From: Capronia americana
Lineage: Eukaryota > Ascomycota > Eurotiomycetes > Chaetothyriales > Herpotrichiellaceae
Assembly (NCBI GenBank): GCA_016110215.1
Contig: JADWQD010000013.1
Coordinates: 1,240,001-1,304,000, forward strand
Direction: 5' to 3'
Length of the DNA stretch: 64,000 bases
In this document: one piece after another, positions 1-10,791 of the stretch
How positions within the stretch are numbered: the first letter of the stretch is position 1
How the letters are laid out: each line of letters starts with the position of its first letter
Made by a program: the position numbers and the translations under genes
Notes under the pieces: generated by a model
What the model saw: only the letters and a program-made list of their open reading frames with translations
What the model was told of the DNA's origin: nothing
Databases searched by the model: none

Positions 1-804
1 GCCTCCCCGCCGGCCAAGGAGCCGTTCTCGCGCGCCTACATCTACGTGGAGAAGATCCAAATGACGGGCTTCTGTGTGCAGGAGTTCATCATTTCGGGAC
101 TCTATCTCTGGAAGACGATGGACATTGTGAAAACTCAGGCTCAGCCTGCCCAGCCCGCCCGGTCTGGTTCCACGGCTTCCGAACAGAGTGGCGGCAACAA
201 GAAGCGCGTCGCCCGCCTCATGGGCCAGCTGTTCGTCATCAACATCGTCATCGTCGCCATGGACATAGCCCTGCTGGTCGTCGAGTATAAGGATTTGCAC
301 ATTCCAGAGGTGGCCTTCAAAGGCCTGTGCTACTCGGTCAAGCTGAAACTCGAATTCGCCGTCCTCAGCAGGCTGGTGGAGGTGGCCGGCGTCAAGCGGA
401 CGTTCAGCCTAGCAAATACTCTCGATTCGGTCGCCGACAGCGGCATGACCGCCGGCCATCCCGGGATGGGTATAAAACGCCAATCGGACCTCGCTGTTGA
501 TCCCAGTCGCACAACAGTCACTTCCAAGTTCGTGCATTCCTTTGGGTCCCAGACTTCATCGCCACCTGAGTGGCTGGAAGACCTGGAAAAGATCCGCACT
601 CGACCGGTCGACAACACACTGCCGAATCCCAACATTGATGTTGCGAGGTTACGACAGGGAAGCATGATCGACCGGCGGAAATTGAGCGCCATATCCACTT
701 TCAACAATATCAGTGTCTCGGAGCCTCCTGTACACAGGCGAGTGAGAAGGGATTCTGATCTCCTCTACGCCAGTGCCATCCGCGAAATGGCAAAAACCGG
801 CTAG
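1..804 (+). CDS. DUF7703 family integral membrane protein, 3' part
   Basis: The frame is open from the first base of the window, so the 5' end and most membrane spans lie to the left. The visible segment starts with a motif typical of fungal DUF7703 proteins (EKIQMTGFCVQEFIISGLY), followed by a membrane span (FVINIVIVAMDIALLVVEY) and the family-typical SVKLKLEFAVLSRLVEV. A hydrophilic Ser/Pro/Arg-rich cytoplasmic tail of about 130 residues then runs to TAG at 802-804. The function of the family is unknown; members are multi-span fungal membrane proteins. The gene is convergent with the Zn2Cys6 regulator, with only 28 bases between the two stop codons, so the transcripts probably overlap. Family assignment is from remembered sequence character, not a search. 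Confidence 0.82.
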   Translation, partial: ASPPAKEPFSRAYIYVEKIQMTGFCVQEFIISGLYLWKTMDIVKTQAQPAQPARSGSTASEQSGGNKKRVARLMGQLFVINIVIVAMDIALLVVEYKDLHIPEVAFKGLCYSVKLKLEFAVLSRLVEVAGVKRTFSLANTLDSVADSGMTAGHPGMGIKRQSDLAVDPSRTTVTSKFVHSFGSQTSSPPEWLEDLEKIRTRPVDNTLPNPNIDVARLRQGSMIDRRKLSAISTFNNISVSEPPVHRRVRRDSDLLYASAIREMAKTG

Positions 805-832
805 GCTACGAAGCAGCTGGACACAAAGTTAC

Positions 833-3800
833 CTAACTCCATTCCCAGAGAGACTCATCTGCCGGCCATTCCGGGATTTGCGCCTCCCAATCTTGGCCCA
901 ACTCAGTCCCAAAAATGAAGTGGTCCCAATTCGCGTTACCGTCAGGCACAGCGGCTTGAGAGGCGTTGCTAACGTCGAAACCGGGCATTGCAAAACTGGC
1001 CATATTCGAGGATCCTAGATCAACCCCTCCGTCAACGGAGTGCTCGGTCGAGCTGGGAGGCGTAGGGTCTGCTGCTGTGTTCAATTTCCCTGAATCGAGG
1101 TCCAATATCTTACAGCGCAGGTGCCGTGGCGGCCTCAACTCAAGATGGATAGCTCCAAAGTAGGGCAGAACCACCGTCCTGCGCAACGGTTGGCCATCGT
1201 CGATCCGGATGTCCTCTTGTAAGAAGGAGCCTAGCTCCTCAAGCACTTTCAACCCTTGCTTGCTGATACATCCACCTTGCTGAACTGCGCGATATCGGAA
1301 AACGTCCTTGATCTCGCTGATCAAGGCGAGATCCTCGTCAACACTGCCCATCACGTCGCTGTTAGGGTTAGGCAGCGTCTGTGGACAGAATGCCAAGCGG
1401 ATCAAAATACCAACCATAAGTATACAAGCGCTGAAGACGCCTTGGAAATCCTCGCAAGCGCAGATGTATACGGCTAGCGAAGGATCCGAGCGAAGCAGAG
1501 TGAAGACCCGAATCATCCCACGACATCCTTGCAGACAGAGATACCGATTGATCAGGTATTCATCTACTATGTCGTCCTTCCGCTTGTGGTGATGGTCTAA
1601 CGAACGCATGGCCGAGCACGGTTTCAGCATGAATGGCAGATGAAGGAATGCTTGGACCTGCCAGAACCACATTTGGGCAACAAGGTGTTCGTGTGCCACG
1701 AATGGGTCGGCATAGTGAATGTGCGAGTTCACGTCCCACCAGCCATCTGGCATTGCGGCGGCGGCCTCGTTGAGGGTCTGTTGGATGTCCATGGTGGTCT
1801 GATACGTCGCCTCGTCTGCCTCAGGAGAGCCGTTCCTGTCGTTGACACGACCTGCGGCAACGGAAACAACTCGTCGCAGCGCCCGCATCTTGATGTCGGC
1901 TGAAACGTGCGGCTTGCTTCCGTTTGCGTCCAGAGGTCCCTGCCCTTTCAAAACAGCCATGGCCAACCGATCGGTGAACTTTCCGTCCTGGGCGTGTGGA
2001 AAGCCGAGGACCAGACTCATCAGGCGGTCCAGCTCCATGATGGAACCCACAAACCGCTGGCGGTGGAAGAGCTTTCTCAACTCTCCTGGACACAGTTTTG
2101 CAGCAAAGTCTCCGGCGTCCAGTGGCATTTTCGGCTCGGTGAAACCAATCTTCTTCGCCACCTCGATAGCCTGGCGCAGGCTGAGCCACGATTTTCGAAG
2201 CTGGTTACTTTCTGCAAACATCTTGGCGCGCATCATGAGCAGCAGCAGCACGCCCGCATCCGACATATACTCTGGCTTAGAGTACGGCGAGAGGACAATC
2301 GTGTCTACTGCTAGGGTGATGCGGTCGGCGACCTCGGCCGGTGTGGCGGAGATGTTCAAAACTGAGTCGTCTACCCCGGACCGAAGCTGGTTTAGTGACA
2401 ATGCGACGCACAGCAGACCCGTCGAGATGGAAACCGGGTCTTCCGAGTGCGAAAGCTTGAGCATGACAAAGTCCCGGAGCGTGATAGGCTGATCACCCGA
2501 GTATGTCCTTTTTCCGGCTGCCGAGCATGGACTCGATCTTGATGACGACGCAGACGGAGTGCTGGTACTGGCGCCTCCATAAGAACTGCCACCCAGTGCT
2601 TCGGGCAGCCATTGGTCCTCCTTGGAGAAGGCAAACACATCCTGCAGTGCAAAGGCCTGGTCACGCCAAGCAATCCACCACTTAATTGAGATGTCCAGCA
2701 CCTCGAGCAGGTATGGTTCTGAGTTGATCGTGGAGAGGAGCTTTTGTGCGTCAGTGGTATTGGTGTCTGAGAAACTCATGGTCTGGACTTTCTCTGTCAG
2801 GACTTGCGGAGTGGGCGTTGCCTGGGTGAAGATTTCGTTGTTGAAGAGCTGGCAGAGGAGAGGACTGGATTTCTTGCTCTGTTCTTCCAGAGGGATCGAA
2901 GGGTCAAGGCCAACACGCTCGATCAAGCTAGGGTATTGCTGCTGAACCCCAAGGATCAGGTCGTCTTGAGGGGTAGACTGGGCATTAGAGGCCTCCATCG
3001 CCGGATCGCCTGACAACGCTCCGGGGAGAAGGAATGTCTCAAACCCATCAGGGACCCAATTTTTCTGAGCATCCACCATGCCATCATTTGCAATGTCGAA
3101 AGTCAATGCATTTGCGAATGCATTGCCCGGGTTGAGGCCAAACTCGGAGCCACCGCTGACGGCGATCTCACCATCCCAAGTCGCGCCACTGCCTGAGTTC
3201 GGGGCCGGCTGAACCTGACCACCTGAAGCGGCGACATGGGCAGACCCTCGCTCCTTGGCAATTCTCTCTACCACAGGCGCCATCCTGTCAAAGTGCATCT
3301 TCATCCGTGGCCTCTCATCTTCAGACGCGTCAGGTGAGCTTCGGTCCACTCGCCGCCTACGCTTGTAGATTTTGGGCTTTTGCGACAATTTGGAATTGGG
3401 CTGGTCTGCTGTGTTCCCATCGGGGCCGGCAGAACTGTCCAGAAGCGAATCTGGTTGAGATGCCTCGGAGGCGACGTAGCCTTGGATTTGGCAGGTACGC
3501 TTATGGGTCGTGCATTCAATGCATTTCTTTTCCGCTTCAGATGTGCTCGACGGCGAAGACGGTGGTGTGGGAGGGTAGTTGCATTTGATCTTGCGGCGAC
3601 GACCTGAGTAATTGTCAGCTGATTGGGAGGTGTCCAATCCAGAGCCAAACCATGGGAAGCCCGTGAAATAGCACACAATGATAGACACAAAGTTCTGAAA
3701 ACCATCTTAGGATGAAACTCGTGCTTGCGCTGCTTGTTCCCATTCTCCTTCCGCCAACCCCTGCCGCGCTTTTGATTTTTTCATCGCTAGTGTTCCGTGC

Positions 3801-4028
3801 AAGAAATGCGGCAACGTTCACTCGTTGCCCTTCATAACGCAAACGCGACTGAAGCACCGGATGGTGGGTGAAGTCGTTGCAAAAATATGGCAGAAGAACA
3901 ATCACAACAAAAGTTGCAAACGAAGAAGTCCGAATAGAACATACATTCTAGGCATGACTTGGTGCCCTTGCGCATTTGCTTCAACGGAGCCGGGCCCCCT
4001 CCACTCTTCGTAGTGGTTGCGGCTGGCA
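833..4028 (-). CDS. Zn(II)2Cys6 fungal transcription factor
   Basis: Two exons are proposed, 4028..3945 and 3603..833, giving 951 aa. Exon 1 starts with MPAATTTKSGGG and ends in the middle of the second zinc-binding Cys codon (T|GT). Splicing with a GTATGT donor and CTCAG acceptor restores CLECRRRKIKC, and CIECTTHKRTC follows about 21 residues later. This makes a complete Cys6 binuclear cluster at about residues 26-65. The rest looks like a fungal-specific middle homology region (a helical stretch around LINRYLCLQGCRGMIRVFTLL), and the protein ends in an acidic/aromatic tail with several Trp residues that could be an activation region. The intron is 341 nt, far longer than most in this window. 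The target pathway cannot be told; the neighbours are unrelated. The exon join rests on phase and on the finger consensus. Confidence 0.85.
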
Positions 4029-4562
4029 TGGTGAAAATCGTCCGCCCCGGTGAGCAATTCAAAATCTCACTCGAAATCTAGACCATTCGCTGTAGACGGA
4101 CAGGCTGAGCCCTCTCGAAGGTGTTAAGTTGTTGAACCTGGAGTTTTGGACGTCGGGATATCGTGACACGGGCAATTAGTCAGGATGGAGGAGTTTGAGT
4201 TTGCGGGACACAATTTGGTGAGTAAATTGCCGGCCCGGGTGCTCTGAACTGGAGGAATTAGGCACCGTAGGCGCGCCAGGGCAGGCTTTGTGGAACCATA
4301 AACAAGGGATATGCTATGAGACTCTGTACTTTTGGAGGGAAGGAATTATGAAAGTGGATTGATGGAGATCAGATCGAGATGAGATTTAGGCCCCAATAAT
4401 TCATTCTGGGCGCGGGACCGAGAGCCTTGCGTCAACGGTTACATAAGCACACGCTCCGACTGTTCATTGGGTGTTGGTTCTTTCCACCTTCTGGCCTTGT
4501 GATGATCGTGTGGGCAACTCTAGGTACTGTTGAGAGAGCACGGTGGACCAGCGACGGATGTC
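4029..4562. other. Intergenic: promoter of the Zn2Cys6 gene and 3' flank of the Rrn9-domain gene
   Basis: I see no supportable gene in these 534 bases. The right part should hold the terminator of the leftward Rrn9-domain gene and the left part the promoter and leader of the leftward Zn2Cys6 gene. No clear TATA box, repeat or RNA was recognised. Confidence 0.5.
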
Positions 4563-6731
4563 TCAGTCTTCATCTTCGTCTTCAACCTCTTCGTCCAGCG
4601 CTTTCTTTCTCCTCCTTTCCCGACTTTTACTCCCGTATCTCTCGTCTTGCCAGCTGCCTCTCCTCGCCGTCCGCTTTCTTGCTTCTCGTCTCTTGACTTC
4701 ATTGACGTCCACATCAGGGTGCATCCGTCTTACATGCTCGTATAGTTTCTTCCCTTTCGAGAAGGGACGGATGGTCCGCGGACAGCCCTCGATCGGGCAG
4801 ACAATCTGGGCTGAATCACGGGTGTTAGATTCGGAAGATACCTCGGTGTCGGTGTCGAAGTCAGCATAGACGTCGCTGGAAGGAGCACCTGCAGCCCGAG
4901 CGCCTGATCGGGACATGGATCGGGACATGGATCGGGCAGTCCGCATGCCTGTGTGCATACTGTCCAGATGTCGCTGGAGGTGGTATTGTTTGCGGAAGGG
5001 GATGGTGTGTCGAGGACAGGAGCGGTGCGGGCAGACTCGTGCTCGCTCTATGGTGGAGACTCTGATTCCAGAGCACGCGGCGTCGTTGTCGATGCAGGAT
5101 TTGCAGGGCCTTGAAGCTCCACATCGTCCGTCCGCAGGTTGGCACTGCGAACGCGATGCTTGGCAAGCTCTACATGGCCTGGAGGTGCGGACGACGAGGA
5201 CCTCATCTTGGTCGGTCTCTGACGCAATTCCTTCGCCTTCCGTGGGTAGAACGGCGTCCTCCGTTTGGTCGGCCAGGATTTCAGTGAAAAATGACTCGAC
5301 TCCGTCCCTTTCTTGACCCTCGTGAAATGTGCGAAACAGCATATTCTCCCCAAACAGCTTTGCGCAGCGTTCGCTCGCCTGCTTGACCATCGCCTGGTCC
5401 CAACCCGTCAGACTCGCCATGCCCATGATGTCACTCCAATCCCGCAACCCAAGGCTCTCGACTCTGCGCGAGAGCTTACCCTGTGCAGCGGACATGTTTG
5501 AGATGCCCGACACGTCGGTATTAGCGGACGAGGAACGGACTCTCCTTCTCGACGCCGCTCGAGAAGAACTCCTTCCTCGACTTTGACTTTCCTCTGGCGT
5601 CTGAGAGTGGGAGTGTCTGCCTCTCGCCCTTCCCTGAGGTTTGGCTGCGTAAGCGTACCTGGCCTTATGCAGACCAAGGAGCAAATCGTCTAGTCTAGAA
5701 AGTATGTGTCGAGCGCTGGGGAGGAAGTATTCGCGGGCTTTCTCGTCATCGGCGAGTGCAACGGGACGGCGAACCCGTTCGCTGGCATCGTCGTCGCTTT
5801 GTTCGCCTTTGATATTCGTAAACTGGCCGTCGTCTCCGAGATTCTCATCGTCGTCGTCGTCGAAGACGAATGGCTGGGAGTAGAATATAGGATCATCGCC
5901 GAGTTGTGCTGACGGAGGAACGTCCTCAATTTCAAGACTTTGGCTATCTTCCACTTGGCCCCTTTGCTCCAGTGTCTCTGCCACTTCAGCGGCATCATCG
6001 TCTTGTTCGACGTCCATATCGGTTGGCCTGTACTCAGTCTCCCATTCTCTCGCATTCCATCGCTCACGTGCAAGTCTTGTAGCTACCGCGATTAGGCATT
6101 CTTCCAAATTAGAGCTGGGTCTTCCATCGGCGTGGACACGACGTATGCCATCATGGTGCAGCTGAGGCAGTAACTCCTCCCTGGGGACTTGGTCGGGAGG
6201 CATCGGCCAAGCAGTCCACGACTTGGACAGACTGAACTTACTATCTCTGCTCTGCAGCTGGGATTCGGCATCGGCATCAACATCATCTCCAGCGTCAGAA
6301 GCAGCGGCAGACGAGGCTCGCTCTTTGCCTTTCCTACTCCGCTTGGGCTCCCTTCCAGTCAATGCCTGCGCCTTGCGTTTAAGCCCGAACGCATTGAACA
6401 GATGGGTGCTAAGATCCTGGCTTCGCACACGGTCAAGGCTGAGGGCTGTTGTTCTTTCCTCCTTCGTCCAGGAGAGCCATGTCGATGCAGGGCCGAAGTA
6501 GCGATTAGGTCGGCGGAAGTATGTTTCACGGTCCTGGCCCTGGGCGTGCGGATTATTGGATATCAACGATGGCACTATCCGCTGTGATGTCGAGGTAGCT
6601 CCTGGTGAAGTAGGGATTTCTCGTGCGAGCGACTGTGTGATGTGAGGTGGTGATGAAGGCAGAATCCGATCCGGGGACGGCGAAGATGCGATATGCTCGG
6701 CTTCTTCGACGTAAGTTGAATCCGAGTCCAT
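4563..6731 (-). CDS. rrn9: Rrn9-domain protein with a Zn2Cys6-like cluster and two C2H2-like fingers
   Basis: Single-exon gene of 722 aa starting MDSDSTYVEEAEH. The N-terminal third carries what I recognise as the Pezizomycotina Rrn9 domain: FGPASTWLSWTKEERTTALS, LSTHLFNAFGLKRKA, then KSWTAWPMPPDQVP and a RLARERWNAREWE helix. In yeast Rrn9 belongs to the upstream activating factor of RNA polymerase I, so a nucleolar rDNA transcription role is inferred. The middle is acidic and Ser/Arg-rich. At about residues 517-555 lies C-x2-C-x6-C-x12-C-x2-C-x6-C, the spacing of a Zn2Cys6 cluster but without its basic residues. Two C2H2-like fingers follow (about 570-595 and 640-668, CPHRSC..H..H and CPIEGC..H..H), then a basic stretch and an acidic C-terminus. 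The gene is divergent from MSH6, 301 bp away. The Rrn9 assignment is moderately sure; DNA binding by the cysteine modules is inference. Confidence 0.65.
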   Translation of the reverse strand: MDSDSTYVEEAEHIASSPSPDRILPSSPPHITQSLAREIPTSPGATSTSQRIVPSLISNNPHAQGQDRETYFRRPNRYFGPASTWLSWTKEERTTALSLDRVRSQDLSTHLFNAFGLKRKAQALTGREPKRSRKGKERASSAAASDAGDDVDADAESQLQSRDSKFSLSKSWTAWPMPPDQVPREELLPQLHHDGIRRVHADGRPSSNLEECLIAVATRLARERWNAREWETEYRPTDMDVEQDDDAAEVAETLEQRGQVEDSQSLEIEDVPPSAQLGDDPIFYSQPFVFDDDDDENLGDDGQFTNIKGEQSDDDASERVRRPVALADDEKAREYFLPSARHILSRLDDLLLGLHKARYAYAAKPQGRARGRHSHSQTPEESQSRGRSSSRAASRRRVRSSSANTDVSGISNMSAAQGKLSRRVESLGLRDWSDIMGMASLTGWDQAMVKQASERCAKLFGENMLFRTFHEGQERDGVESFFTEILADQTEDAVLPTEGEGIASETDQDEVLVVRTSRPCRACQASRSQCQPADGRCGASRPCKSCIDNDAACSGIRVSTIERARVCPHRSCPRHTIPFRKQYHLQRHLDSMHTGMRTARSMSRSMSRSGARAAGAPSSDVYADFDTDTEVSSESNTRDSAQIVCPIEGCPRTIRPFSKGKKLYEHVRRMHPDVDVNEVKRREARKRTARRGSWQDERYGSKSRERRRKKALDEEVEDEDED
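4906..4936 (-). repeat. 12-nt tandem repeat inside the Rrn9-domain gene
   Basis: The unit gatcgggacatg is present twice in full (4906-4917, 4918-4929), followed by a partial third copy. It encodes alternating Arg-Ser-Met-Ser just after the first C2H2-like finger. The in-frame unit length means that copy-number change would not break the frame. Confidence 0.8.
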
Positions 6732-7032
6732 GGTAATGTACCTGCCTGAGCGCTAGGTCACGGAGTAAATTAGCAATACACAGTATGCAGTAGAACAGCC
6801 ATGTGGGCCTGGTGGAGTTTGCATCATTCTTGTGGCTGGGTCTGGGGTGTGCGGACAATCCCTGAGCATCGCGGCTTTACGCGTCAAGTCCACGCTAGCG
6901 ATTCTCCAGATTGACGCGCTCCAAGTTTCTGAACTTTCTGGTTGTTCTCTCATTTCACGCTCGAGTCCTTAGAACTCGACCTGTATACTTTCTCCCTAGT
7001 AGAGGTCTTGAGGACCGTGGCATTCTTTCAAG
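6732..7032. promoter_or_regulatory. Shared promoter between the Rrn9-domain gene and MSH6, with MCB-like sites
   Basis: This 301-bp divergent spacer contains a perfect ACGCGT at 6879-6884 and an ACGCG half-site at 6914-6918, about 120-155 bp before the MSH6 start. In yeasts ACGCGT is the MluI cell-cycle box bound by MBF (Mbp1/Swi6), which drives G1/S genes including MSH6. The site is seen; the regulation is inference from yeast. Confidence 0.45.
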
Positions 7033-10000
7033 ATGCCTAAGAAGGGTGCTTCCACTCCAGCAGCCACACCCGGGTTGAAGAAGTCATCCTCGGCTGGTGG
7101 ACAGAAGACCTTGTTGGGCTTCTTTCAGAAGACTCCCGCGTCGAGTTCACCTGCTGCACCAAGCTCTCGGGCTGCCACTGCCACTTCGACGCCTGCCCCG
7201 TCCAAGAGCCGACCGAAGCCAGTCGGTACCCCGTCTGGCTCTACCTTGACACCGGTGCCCTCCAGTGATGCATTGGAGCCCGAAGATGAGGAAATATACA
7301 CTGCAAAGGCGAGTCTGCCGCCGTCCAAGAGTCTGCCATCGCCAGTTTCAGCTGACGGTGAGCAGACTACTGGCACGGAAGAGCTTACGAGCCGGGGTAC
7401 CCCGTCACGAAGGGTAAGTTGACAGGTCACGCTCCAATCACGTCTGACTGACCATTGGCACGTACAGGTCAAGACGAAGAAGATCAGTTACATAGAATCA
7501 GACAGCGAGGGGACCGACGGTGATGACGTGTTCAAACCAAAGGCTGCACCTAAACCTCGACCTACCAAGCGCAAACGCCTCTTTGATAGTGACACAGAGG
7601 ATGTCTATGAGCAGGAGAATGAGCTAGAGCAAGAAGATGGTGAACATACTACTTTGCTTTGAGTGGACGACGCTAATGCGGCCCTAGATATTGACGACTT
7701 CATTGCTCCAGACGACTCTGATGACGATGTTCGCCGACCTACCAAGCGCAAACGGCCATCCAAAAGCACTTCAAGAACAGCCTCTTCTCATTTCGCTCCT
7801 ACCGCTGATGAGGGAGGGGATATGGATTCGGACAGTGTGGACATTCCTGAAGGCACTTCGACTGCTCAACAATGGACTTACGATCCTGAGAAACCTCAGC
7901 CTCTGCAACCACGACCTACCAACGTCCCTCCAAAACAGCCCGGCGGAAAGAAACAGAAAGCACACATGACCGAACCTGAGCAGCGACACGCTTGGCTCGA
8001 GGATGTTAGAGATATCGATCGCAATCCTCCTGGTCATCCCGATTACGATCCGAGGACGTTGTATATTCCGCCCATGGCGTGGAAAAATTTCTCCCCGTTT
8101 GAAAAACAGTACTGGGAGATCAAGCAGAAGTTCTGGGATACAATCGTGTTTTTCAAGAAGGGTAAATTCTATGAGCTGTATGAAAACGACGCCACAGTTG
8201 GCCACCAATTGTTTGATTTGAAGTTGACGGACCGCGTTAACATGAGAATGGTTGGTGTCCCGGAGTCGAGCCTTGAACTGTGGGCAAACCAGTTCGTAGC
8301 AAAGGGGTTCAAGATTGCCCGGGTCGACCAGCGAGAAACCGCACTTGGAAAAGACATGCGTGAACGAGACGAAAAATCAAGCGGCTTCGGTAGCAAAAAG
8401 AGCAAGGACGACAAGGTGATCAAGCGAGAACTCGCATGCGTTCTGACTGCCGGCACCTTGGTTGATGGTGCCATGCTTCAGGACGATATGTCCACCTATT
8501 GTGTTGCTATCAAGGAGTCAGAAGTGGATGACTTGCCTGCTTTCGGTGTGGCATTTGTCGACACAGCCACGGGTCAGTTTAATGTCTCCGAGTTCGTTGA
8601 CGATGCAGACCTCACCAGGTTTGAGACCTTTATTGCTCAAACAAGACCTCAGGAGCTCTTGCTTGAAAAGTGTGGCATTACCACCAAAACACTACGGATC
8701 CTCAAGAATAACACCGGTCCCACAACCATCTGGAATTATCTTAAGCCTGGCAAGGAGTTCTGGGAAGGCCATATCACAGCCAAAGAGATCGAAGCAGAAG
8801 ATTATTTCCCCACCGGATGGCCAACGGCATTGGAAGAAGCAAAAGAGAAGGATCTCCTGATGTCCGCTCTCGGGGCTCTTATCCAGTATCTGCGGACACT
8901 CAAGATCGAGCGGGATCTGATTACCATGGGCAACTTTACCTGGTACGACCCTATCAGGAAGGCCACAAGTCTAGTCCTCGACGGTCAAACCCTGATTAAC
9001 CTAGAAGTCTTCGCCAATTCCTACGACGGTGGCATTGAAGGTACACTCTTTCAACTTCTCAATCGCTGCATCACACCCTTTGGCAAACGTATGTTCAAGC
9101 AATGGGTCTGCCATCCACTCATGGACACCAAGAAGATCAATGCCCGACTGGACGCCGTTGACTCACTTAATGCGGATGCAAAGGTTAGAGACCGATTCAC
9201 CTCGCAAATGACAAAGATGCCAGATCTAGAGAGATTGATCTCCCGCGTCCACGCTGGAACCTGCAAAGTTCAAGACTTCGTCAAGGTCCTTGAGGGCTTC
9301 GAACAGATTGACCATACCATGTCTCTCCTCCGGGACGGCACAGGTCAACCCTCAGACAGTGAAGGTGTAATCGGGCAGCTTATCTCGGCTATGCCAGATC
9401 TCCGGCCCCGTCTCAAGTACTGGCACGATGCCTTCGACCGCCAAAAGGCAAAGGAAACAGGCATCCTGGTCCCTGAGCCCGGCGTGGAAGAGGACTTTGA
9501 TAACTCCCAAGCCACAATCGATTCCATCAACAAGAAATTTGATACCCTCATCAGCAAATGGCGCGGCGAGCTCGGGTCCAGTAAAATCTGCTACCGCGAC
9601 AACGGCAAAGAGATCATGCAGATGGAAGTTCCCCTCAAGGTGAAAGTTCCTGCCACTTGGGATCAAATGTCTGCCACCGCAACTGTCAAGCGCTTTTACT
9701 TCCCTGAACTGCGCGCCCTGGTAAGAAAGCTGCAGGAAGCGCAAGAAACTCATTCCCAGATCGTCAAGGACGTTGCACGCAAACTGTACGCCAAATTCGA
9801 CGAGAATTACGACATTTGGCTTGCAGCGGTGAAAATCATCGCCCAACTCGATTGTCTTATTTCCCTCGCGAAAGCGAGCACCAGCCTAGGCCATCCTAGC
9901 TGCCGTCCCGAGTTTGTGGACGAAGATCCCGAGACCGGCAAAGCGACGCTTGAACTCGTCGACCTGCGCCATCCCTGCCTTCTCACAAAAGTCGATGACT

Positions 10001-10791
10001 TCATCCCCAATGATATCGTCCTCGGCGGCGCAAGCCCAAGCCTGACACTGCTGACTGGCGCCAACGCGGCTGGAAAATCCACCGTTCTAAGGATGACCTG
10101 CATTGCCGTGATCATGGCTCAGATCGGATGCTATCTCCCGTGCGCGTCCGCCCGACTCACACCCTTCGATCGCATCATGTCCCGCCTCGGGGCGCAGGAC
10201 CACATCTTCGCCGCTCAGTCGACGTTTTTCGTTGAGCTGGCCGAAACGAAGAAGATCCTCGCCGAAGCCACGCCCCGCAGCCTCGTGATCCTCGACGAAC
10301 TCGGCCGCGGCACGTCCTCGCATGATGGTGTCGCTGTGGCGCAAGCCGTCTTGCACCATCTCGCCACGCATGTCGGCTGTCTGGGCTTCTTCGCCACACA
10401 TTACCACAGCCTGAGCCAGGAGTTCGCGCATCATCCCGAAGTCTGCGCCAAGAGGATGAAGATCCTGGTCGACGATGCGGACCGCCGGGTCACATTCTTG
10501 TATAAACTGGAGGAAGGCACCGCGGAGGGCAGTTTTGGCATGCACTGCGCAAGTATGTGTGGGATTCGAGAGGGGGTCATCGAACGGGCAGAGGAGGCAG
10601 CCAAAAAGTGGGAGATCAGTCACGTCATGCAGGCGAAGGCGAATAGAGAGACTGAGAATGAGAAGGAGAACAATTTGGAAGAAGCCCCGTTGGGCATTCT
10701 CAGCGACATTGCGTGGATTTTGAAGGCTAAGGACGAAGACATTGGTGGGCGCGCCGTGGAAGTCTTGATGAAGTGTATTGAGGCGTTGTGA
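7033..10791 (+). CDS. msh6: DNA mismatch repair protein MSH6
   Basis: Three exons are proposed: 7033..7413, 7468..7639 and 7688..10791, giving 1218 aa, the usual size of fungal Msh6. Msh6 pairs with Msh2 (MutS-alpha) to bind base mismatches and small loops in the nucleus. A textbook PCNA-binding PIP box, QKTLLGFF (Q24, L27, F30, F31), opens the protein and is followed by a disordered acidic/basic linker. The mismatch-binding Phe-x-Glu motif is in KKGKFYELYE (about residue 340). The ATPase has Walker A TGANAAGKST (about 973), Walker B VILDELGRGTSSHDG and the following FFATHYHSL. An apparent in-frame TGA at 7660-7662 is removed by a 48-nt intron (7640..7687, GTGAAC donor, GCTAATG branch, CTAG acceptor) that joins GAD-phase-correctly into DIDDFIAPDDSD, so the gene is intact. 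Confidence 0.96.

Noticed and set aside
7660..7662. MSH6 as a pseudogene with a nonsense codon
   Set aside because: A 48-nt intron with proper phase removes the TGA and restores a conserved acidic DIDDFIAPDDSD stretch.
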